A DNA stretch of 64,000 nucleotides from an uncultured Geobacteraceae bacterium (GTDB lineage: Bacteria; Desulfobacterota; Desulfuromonadia; Geobacterales; Pseudopelobacteraceae): contig CAJAFV010000028.1 of assembly GCA_903939115.1 (NCBI GenBank), positions 1 through 64,000 on the forward strand. The letters are read 5' to 3'. Numbering within the stretch: the first letter of the stretch is position 1; each line of letters begins with the position of its first letter. Below the pieces are notes generated by a model. It had not been told where the DNA came from and did no database searches. It saw only the letters and a list, made by a program, of their open reading frames with translations. This document shows positions 59,150-64,000 of this stretch, one piece after another. The translations under genes and the position numbers were made by a program.

Positions 59150-60151
59150 TTACTTCTCCCCCGACAGCCGTTTCATACCTTCGACGAGCGGATGCCAGCC
59201 GTACACGAGTGAAACCATGAACACGTCCATCTTCAGGTCATCAGGAGCGCTGTCGTTCACGGTCGACTTGTAGCCAAAGGTGAGGTTCAGGTTGTCGTTG
59301 ATCTGGTAGCCGAGCGTGAGTCCGACGCCGATGTTACTGGATGACGTGCCCGAAACACCATCGACGCTCGATTTACCGCCCTTGTAATAGGTACCGTCAA
59401 TCGCCCCCCAGAGCTGCTCGGTAAAATCGCGTGTCAGGTGTGCGTCCAACTGAAACGAAGGATCCGTCTTCAACGTCTTGCCGCCATAATCGGTGTTATC
59501 ACCAAAGAGCCACACTGAGGGGAGGATTTCCAGGGTCGTGCGCCGTCCGGGAACCCACGGGCCGAGCTGCCAGATGACCGGCATGGCGACACGCCCGTAC
59601 CAGCGGTTCTGCCCGATATTCAGCGACTGACTGCTGTCATACTCGCCGATCGGTAGCGCCAGGTCAGCGAGCAGGTCGAGAGAAAACCCCGGCTCATAGC
59701 GCAGGACGTCGGGGATGTTCTTTTGCGCCGGCGGGCCGATGAGATTGATATCAAACTCGAGCATCGGGTCACCGAATCCTTTGGCCGATTGACTGACCGA
59801 CTTGCCGGCGACGGTGACTTCTCCCGATATCCGCCCCATCGGGACAATGATCGCTGCCAGGGCGGCACGATCAAACAGTGGAAAGGCGAGCGCATACCCG
59901 GCTAAAGACATGGTTGCGTCAAAGTTCGCTCCTGCTGTCACGTTATGGGCGGGGTCGAACGGATTCGTGTTGCCGCTGATAGATTCAACGATGAGCGGCA
60001 CTGCACTGCCCCCCGACAAGGATTTCAGGTAAAAGCGTGCCGGGAGCTGGGCCAGGGCCTGCGATGGAAAGAATGCAGGCGTGACGGGTATCAATGCGAA
60101 GATAAACCACGAAAAAGTAACAAATTTCATTATATTCCTGTTGTTGTTCAT
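59150..60151 (-). CDS. Outer-membrane protein of the phenol-degradation MetA type (PF13557-like)
   Basis: A 333-residue outer-membrane beta-barrel protein. After the signal peptide (1-34) the sequence has alternating strands and ends ...VYGWHPLVEGMKRLSGEK. The layout (PVIWQLGPWVPGRRTTLEIL and SFQLDAHLTRDFTEQLWGAI) fits the MetA-pathway phenol-degradation family of putative channels. Substrate unknown; the sulfatases on both sides suggest uptake of a sulfated or aromatic compound. AGGTGG seven bases before the ATG at 60151 sets the start over 60217. Confidence 0.78.
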   Translation of the reverse strand: MNNNRNIMKFVTFSWFIFALIPVTPAFFPSQALAQLPARFYLKSLSGGSAVPLIVESISGNTNPFDPAHNVTAGANFDATMSLAGYALAFPLFDRAALAAIIVPMGRISGEVTVAGKSVSQSAKGFGDPMLEFDINLIGPPAQKNIPDVLRYEPGFSLDLLADLALPIGEYDSSQSLNIGQNRWYGRVAMPVIWQLGPWVPGRRTTLEILPSVWLFGDNTDYGGKTLKTDPSFQLDAHLTRDFTEQLWGAIDGTYYKGGKSSVDGVSGTSSSNIGVGLTLGYQINDNLNLTFGYKSTVNDSAPDDLKMDVFMVSLVYGWHPLVEGMKRLSGEK

Positions 60152-60200
60152 ATAGTTTCCACCTTTTTTGCTTAATGGTTGACGCATGGCGCTACGGTGC

Positions 60201-62027
60201 TCACTGTTTGGGCTCAACCACCATCTCCTTTGGCGGCACGAACTGTTTTTTGTAGAGAAGCGGCGGATAGCCGGGGTCGTCCGGGACGCGCACCGGCAGC
60301 ACGTCGTACATTGTCTCGAACACGGAGCGGCTCGGCAGAATCACATTGTTCGTCTTCACGTAGTCGTCCCAGAGGGCCAGCAGCGCCTTCACCTTATCAG
60401 GGCGCTCGGCAGCCAGGTCCTTGCGCTCAGCCGGGTCAGCCACAAGGTTGAACAGCTCCCACTCCCCCGTGCCGAGCGGTTTGTACTGCCAGCGAAGCTT
60501 CCACTCCCCCTGCCGTACGGCACGGTTGCCAAAGAGTTCCCAGCCAAGATAATCCTGTTCCGTCCGGGGTGACTCCGCCTTGCCGGCCAGGAGCGGGCCC
60601 CAGGACTTGCCGGAGATTGCCGGCAGCTCTCGACCCTGGTAGCTCTTGGGGTAGCTCGTGCCGGCGATTTCGAGCAGTGTCGGCATGAGGTCGGCCACGT
60701 GCATGACGCTGTTGTTGATGCTCCCTTTGGGCCGCTTGACTGCCGGGCCGCTGACGATGAGGGCATTGTGGATACCCCCTTCCGCGAGCCACCCCTTGAA
60801 CTGGCTGAAGGGGGTCATGGATGCCTGCGCCCACATCGGGCCGTAGGCAACGTAGGAGCCGGGGTCGCCCCAGGCGTTGGGATGGGTCTGCGACCAGTTG
60901 ATTGCCGCAAAGAGGGCGTCACGGGTGCCGGGTGTGCCGGCGATCATTTTGAAGAGGTCGTTACCCTCGGCGCCGTTGTCGCCGAACACGAGGAAGATCG
61001 TGTTGTCGTACTGACCGGTTTTTTTGAGGTAGTCAATCAGCCGGCCGACGTGGAAGTCGAGGTTCTCCACCAAGCCGGCGTAGAGTTCCATCTTCTTGCC
61101 GAGGATGGCCCTGCTCGCCGGAGCGAGGACGATCGGGTCGGGGATAAACCACATCCGCTCGGCGAGCGTTGTTCCCGCAGGCATGATCCCCAGCTCGATC
61201 TGGCGCTTCAGTCGTTCCTGCCGCACCGCGTCCCACCCCTTGTCGTATTCACCGACATGACGATTGCGCCAGTCCTGCGGCAGGTGGTACGGATCGTGGG
61301 GCGCCTGGTGGGAAACATAGGCGAAGAACGGCTTGCCGTCGCCCCGACCGGCTTCAATGAAGCTGATCAACTTGTCGGTGTACGTTTTGGTGGCGTAGTA
61401 GTCATCGGGAAGCTTGGTCAGATATTTGCCGTCTTCGGTGAAGACAGACTTGGGTGTCGCGGCTGATAAATTCGTCATGTCCCAGTAGCTGCCGGCTCCG
61501 TCGAGCAGCGTGAAGTCGCGCTCGAAGCCGCGCGCCGCCGGAATCTGTTCCGGCGTCTTCCCCATATGCCACTTGCCGACCATGTAGGTGTGGTAGCCGG
61601 CGTCTTTCAGCAGCTGCGGCAGGGTGGCCACCCGATCGTTGAGGACCCCTTCGTAGCCGTCCACGCCCCACTGGTTGGGCGCCGTGAACTCGTCCATGTT
61701 GCCCAGGCCGTTCTGGTGCATGTCTACGCCGCTTAGCAGCACAGACCGGGTGGGCGAACAGCTTGCGTTCGTGTAGAAGTTGGTGAAGCGGACGCCATCC
61801 TTAGCCAGCGAGTCGAGATGAGGCGTTTTGATCTCGCTGCCGAAGGAACCCAGGTCGGCGAATCCCAGGTCATCGCCGAGAATGATAACGATGTTCGGCC
61901 GTTTTGCCTCATTTTTTCCTGTTGTCGGGCCAGGCGGTTCTGCGTACGCAGAAGTGACAATGACAACAGTGAAAAAAACTACCAATACCATCCCAGCCTG
62001 CTTGATTTGTTGCTTGATTTGTTTCAT
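60201..62027 (-). CDS. Secreted Cys-type sulfatase (third of the cluster)
   Basis: A 608-residue sulfatase with signal peptide (1-29). Metal site IILGDDLGFADLGSFGSE (48-65), active-site ASCSPTRSVLLSG (Cys90), and GKWHMGKTPEQIPAARGFER, YVSHQAPHDPYHLPQDW and FGDNGAEGNDLFK as typical sulfatase blocks. A C-terminal motif EWELFNLVADPAERKDLAAE follows. AAGGA eight bases before the ATG at 62027 decides the start; the longer frame to 62219 runs through a dispersed repeat and is not used. It is upstream of the MetA-type outer-membrane gene and the other two sulfatases. Confidence 0.93.
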   Translation of the reverse strand: MKQIKQQIKQAGMVLVVFFTVVIVTSAYAEPPGPTTGKNEAKRPNIVIILGDDLGFADLGSFGSEIKTPHLDSLAKDGVRFTNFYTNASCSPTRSVLLSGVDMHQNGLGNMDEFTAPNQWGVDGYEGVLNDRVATLPQLLKDAGYHTYMVGKWHMGKTPEQIPAARGFERDFTLLDGAGSYWDMTNLSAATPKSVFTEDGKYLTKLPDDYYATKTYTDKLISFIEAGRGDGKPFFAYVSHQAPHDPYHLPQDWRNRHVGEYDKGWDAVRQERLKRQIELGIMPAGTTLAERMWFIPDPIVLAPASRAILGKKMELYAGLVENLDFHVGRLIDYLKKTGQYDNTIFLVFGDNGAEGNDLFKMIAGTPGTRDALFAAINWSQTHPNAWGDPGSYVAYGPMWAQASMTPFSQFKGWLAEGGIHNALIVSGPAVKRPKGSINNSVMHVADLMPTLLEIAGTSYPKSYQGRELPAISGKSWGPLLAGKAESPRTEQDYLGWELFGNRAVRQGEWKLRWQYKPLGTGEWELFNLVADPAERKDLAAERPDKVKALLALWDDYVKTNNVILPSRSVFETMYDVLPVRVPDDPGYPPLLYKKQFVPPKEMVVEPKQ

Positions 62028-62069
62028 ATTGACCATCCTTTTCAGTGAATATAAATCCATGTCATTCCG

Positions 62070-62212
62070 CCTCACCCCAGCCCTTTTAGGCCCCAGAGGG
62101 CCCTCCCTCCAGTACCCACAGGGCATAAAGGAGAGGGAGCTTTGAAAACCCTCCTCCCTTGAGGACCCGCAGGGCCTAAAGGAGAAGGTGGCCGTCAGGC
62201 CGGATGAAGGGG
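62070..62212. repeat. Dispersed palindromic repeat, copy 3 (downstream flank of DUF559 gene)
   Basis: Starts CCTCACCCCAGCCC and ends GGCCGGATGAAGGGGG, with several GAGGGAGC/CTCCTCCC inner palindromes separated by degenerate CCCACAGGG units. It ends four bases from the stop of the DUF559 gene. Confidence 0.75.
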
Positions 62213-62215
62213 GAA

Positions 62216-62572
62216 TCATTCATCTTTCATCGTTTGCCTGTATATCTCTTCAAGAACTGCTTCGGTTTCGTTAAAGACGTCGTGATTCCAAAACCTGATA
62301 ACTCTGATACCAGCTCCATTTATAATTTTTGTACGCTCTTCATCATAAGCTGTCTGATCGACTGTAGCATGACCACCTCCATCGAGTTCAATCGCAAGAT
62401 TGAGGTCATCACAAAAGAAATCAAGTATATAGGCACCAATCGGACACTGTCGGCGAAATTTAAGGCCACAGAAATTTCGGTTCCGCAATATTCGCCACAG
62501 AAACTGTTCAGCATCAGTCTGCTCCTTGCGCAGCTTTCTGGCAAATTCAAGCAGAGTCGATGGAATTGGCAT
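62216..62572 (-). CDS. DUF559 endonuclease-like protein
   Basis: A 118-residue protein of the DUF559 family, related to the Vsr/restriction-endonuclease fold. Motifs are AEQFLWRILRNRNFCGLKFR (about 22-41), YILDFFCDDLNLAIELDGGG (about 48-67, catalytic Asp and Glu) and VIRFWNHDVFNETEAVLEEI. The active-site residues seem intact, so nicking or cutting of DNA is possible but not shown. The gene is flanked at four and 18 bases by two copies of the dispersed palindromic repeat, an arrangement that looks like a mobile or repeat-derived unit. Confidence 0.88.
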   Translation of the reverse strand: MPIPSTLLEFARKLRKEQTDAEQFLWRILRNRNFCGLKFRRQCPIGAYILDFFCDDLNLAIELDGGGHATVDQTAYDEERTKIINGAGIRVIRFWNHDVFNETEAVLEEIYRQTMKDE

Positions 62573-62589
62573 GGGTGCTTATTCCTCAT

Positions 62590-62682
62590 TCCCCCTCACC
62601 CCAACCCTCTCCCTCAGGGAGAGGGAGCTTTTAAAACCCTTCTCCCTGAGGGAGAAGGTGGCCGAAGGCCGGATGAGGGGGG
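62590..62682. repeat. Dispersed palindromic repeat, copy 4 (upstream flank of DUF559 gene)
   Basis: Starts CCCCCTCACCCCAACCCTC and ends GGCCGGATGAGGGGGGG. Inner palindromes are CTCTCCCTCAGGGAGAG and CTTCTCCCTGAGGGAGAAG. It is the cleanest copy in the window. Confidence 0.85.
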
Positions 62683-62690
62683 GAGTATGC

Positions 62691-64000
62691 TTATTTCTTC
62701 GGCTTGAGTGGTCCCGTCTTAACCGCCCCCTGCACCGCCTCCAGCCGACTCTTTATATACTCCTTCGCCTTCGGTGACAGCCCCTCAACAGCCATCGCCC
62801 GCTTGTAGACCTTGACCGCTTCGCCCTTCTTCCCCTGCTTCTCATAATTCTCCGCTAACTGCAGGTACGCGTCCGGATAAGTGGGCACCCGGCTGATAAG
62901 AGTATCAAGGGTAATAATGGCAGCGGCTGAGTCACCCCCCTGTTGCTGATAAAACGCAAGAGTCGAGGCATACTTCGGCTCCTGTGGACGAAGTGCAACC
63001 GCTTTCTTGCACCAGTCAAGCGACTCGGCAGGACGATCCTTGGCGGAGAGGATGCAGAGGTTATACGCAGCGGCGGCCTGTTGCGGGTCACTCTTGAAAG
63101 CCTCTTTCAAACTCTTCTCTGCTCCCTTCAGATCCCCCCGCTCAGCCTTGACCAACCCCAGGTTGTAAAGGGCTGCGGTACTGTTCGGGGCGATTTTCAA
63201 TGCTTCGTTCAGCTTCTCCTCCGCCTTGGCAGGTTCACCCAACTTGGCGTGGGCCATGGCGGCGTTGACCAAGGTCAGGACTGACTGCGGTTCGTGCTTA
63301 TAGGCGATGTCGTATTCTGCCAACGCCTCTTTCGGCTTGTTCTGCCCCAGATAGTAATTTCCCAGGTTGTAGTGACCATCCCAGCTGTCGGGGCGGGACA
63401 AGAGATAATCCAGAAATTCGCCCGTCGCCTTGTCGAGCTGTTCCTTCGCTTTCCCCTGAGGACGAACGCCGGGAAACTGGGCCATGGCAGCGGCGGCTCG
63501 AACCCGCACGAGGCGGTAGTCATCACCGGTTGCGGCGGCGATATCCTGCAGCAGATCAAAACGTGGACTCTGCCCCAGACCCTCGACGGCAGCACCGCGT
63601 ACCAGTGGTGACTCGCTATTGAGGGCATTACGGAACACCGGAATCTTGGCCGGATCGTCGCTGTGACTCAGCAGACGTATCAGGGAAGTAACAAAGATTT
63701 CATCACTCTTCGGATCACTGATATACACCAGCATCTCTGGTAGTTTTTTCCAGTCTCGTGTGCGTGCTGCTTCGATCAATGCCGCACGTTTAAGAATTGG
63801 ACTCTGATAGTCGCGCTTACTCCAGGAGCGCACCAGCTTGTCAGCCCAGGCAGCATCTTTATCCTGGTGGCAGACATTACAGGCGTTAGGAGATTTATAG
63901 AGCATGGTTGTCGCCGGAGTCGGCGGCAGCATGGAGTGGTCACTCCGCTGCATGCGGGCAAATTCGGTCTTCGGCATATGGCAGGAGATGCACTTACTCC
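62691..64000 (-). CDS. Multihaem cytochrome c/HEAT-TPR protein (5' end beyond window)
   Basis: At least 436 residues, open to the right edge. The reading frame starts outside the window: upstream of the first ATG (63977) the frame continues as SKCISCHMPKTEF, so a CxxCH haem motif spans that point. A second haem site is CNVCH (about 40 residues on). HEAT-like repeats (VTSLIRLLSHSDDPAKIPVF) come next, followed by about six TPR units (GHYNLGNYYLGQNKPKEALA, ALYNLGLVKAERGDLKGAEK). The whole looks like the C-terminal part of a periplasmic cytochrome with protein-binding repeats, as common in Geobacter. Role in electron transfer inferred. Confidence 0.87.
   Translation of the reverse strand, partial: SKCISCHMPKTEFARMQRSDHSMLPPTPATTMLYKSPNACNVCHQDKDAAWADKLVRSWSKRDYQSPILKRAALIEAARTRDWKKLPEMLVYISDPKSDEIFVTSLIRLLSHSDDPAKIPVFRNALNSESPLVRGAAVEGLGQSPRFDLLQDIAAATGDDYRLVRVRAAAAMAQFPGVRPQGKAKEQLDKATGEFLDYLLSRPDSWDGHYNLGNYYLGQNKPKEALAEYDIAYKHEPQSVLTLVNAAMAHAKLGEPAKAEEKLNEALKIAPNSTAALYNLGLVKAERGDLKGAEKSLKEAFKSDPQQAAAAYNLCILSAKDRPAESLDWCKKAVALRPQEPKYASTLAFYQQQGGDSAAAIITLDTLISRVPTYPDAYLQLAENYEKQGKKGEAVKVYKRAMAVEGLSPKAKEYIKSRLEAVQGAVKTGPLKPKK

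Noticed and set aside
1-64000. CRISPR arrays and rRNA genes
   Set aside because: No regularly spaced direct repeats and no rRNA-like sequence were seen anywhere in the window.

Overview
The window looks like a chromosomal segment of a Geobacter-type bacterium (Desulfuromonadota/Geobacterales). The main support is the aromatic amino acid and translation block pheA-tyrA-aroA-cmk-ispH-rpsA-ihfB, which as I recall is a typical order in Geobacteraceae. Further support comes from CxxCH cytochrome motifs at the right edge, GEMM-like riboswitches, sigma-54-type promoters and many secreted or outer-membrane proteins. The assignment is inference; no database was consulted.

Layout. (1) 1-3.6 kb is mobile-element DNA read leftward: the 5' end of a group II intron inserted just behind the terminator of a radC-like gene, an ArdC-type antirestriction protein, several very small genes, and terminator hairpins placed just in front of start codons. 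(2) 3.7-9.2 kb holds a TonB-dependent receptor with a periplasmic binding protein, a degenerate tRNA-Pro, an M23-like lipoprotein, a small lipoprotein and a DUF4124 protein. (3) 9.4-21.0 kb is a cell-surface locus. Two modules each begin with a sigma-54-type promoter, a GEMM-like cyclic-dinucleotide riboswitch and a terminator, followed by large secreted proteins, then a protein with a VPxMDGIW sorting tail, then an exosortase. The second module has an intact XrtH-type exosortase plus its associated membrane protein. The first keeps only a 54-codon stump of the exosortase. (4) 21.1-23.5 kb is a decayed integrative element next to tRNA-Leu(UAA): a RecD2-like fragment, an IHF-alpha-like gene, a stand-alone Prim-Pol, and an integrase stump fused to another reading frame.

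(5) 23.66-40.8 kb is conserved housekeeping DNA: tRNA-Leu, ihfB, rpsA, ispH, cmk, aroA, tyrA, pheA, an HD protein, an EAL-HDOD signalling protein, a PP-loop enzyme, a HEPN/MNT toxin-antitoxin pair, yfbR, dgt, an M16 protease, a FAD dehydrogenase and a hemolysin III family protein. (6) 40.8-62.2 kb is an envelope block read leftward: DUF2950, DUF3300, a duplicated-domain periplasmic protein, a VWA-OmpA-OmpA protein, an AI-2E family permease, a Na+/H+ antiporter, a lipase-like lipoprotein, a DUF4105 protein, a FadL porin, three Cys-type sulfatases, a lipoprotein and an outer-membrane channel-like protein. (7) 62.2-64 kb has a DUF559 nuclease gene tightly flanked by two copies of a dispersed palindromic repeat (four copies in the window), then a cytochrome/TPR protein cut by the window edge.

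The most notable system is the surface locus at 9.4-21.0 kb. It joins RpoN-type transcription, cyclic-dinucleotide riboswitch control and XrtH-type protein sorting, and appears to have arisen by duplication of the whole promoter-riboswitch-cargo-exosortase module followed by loss of one exosortase.
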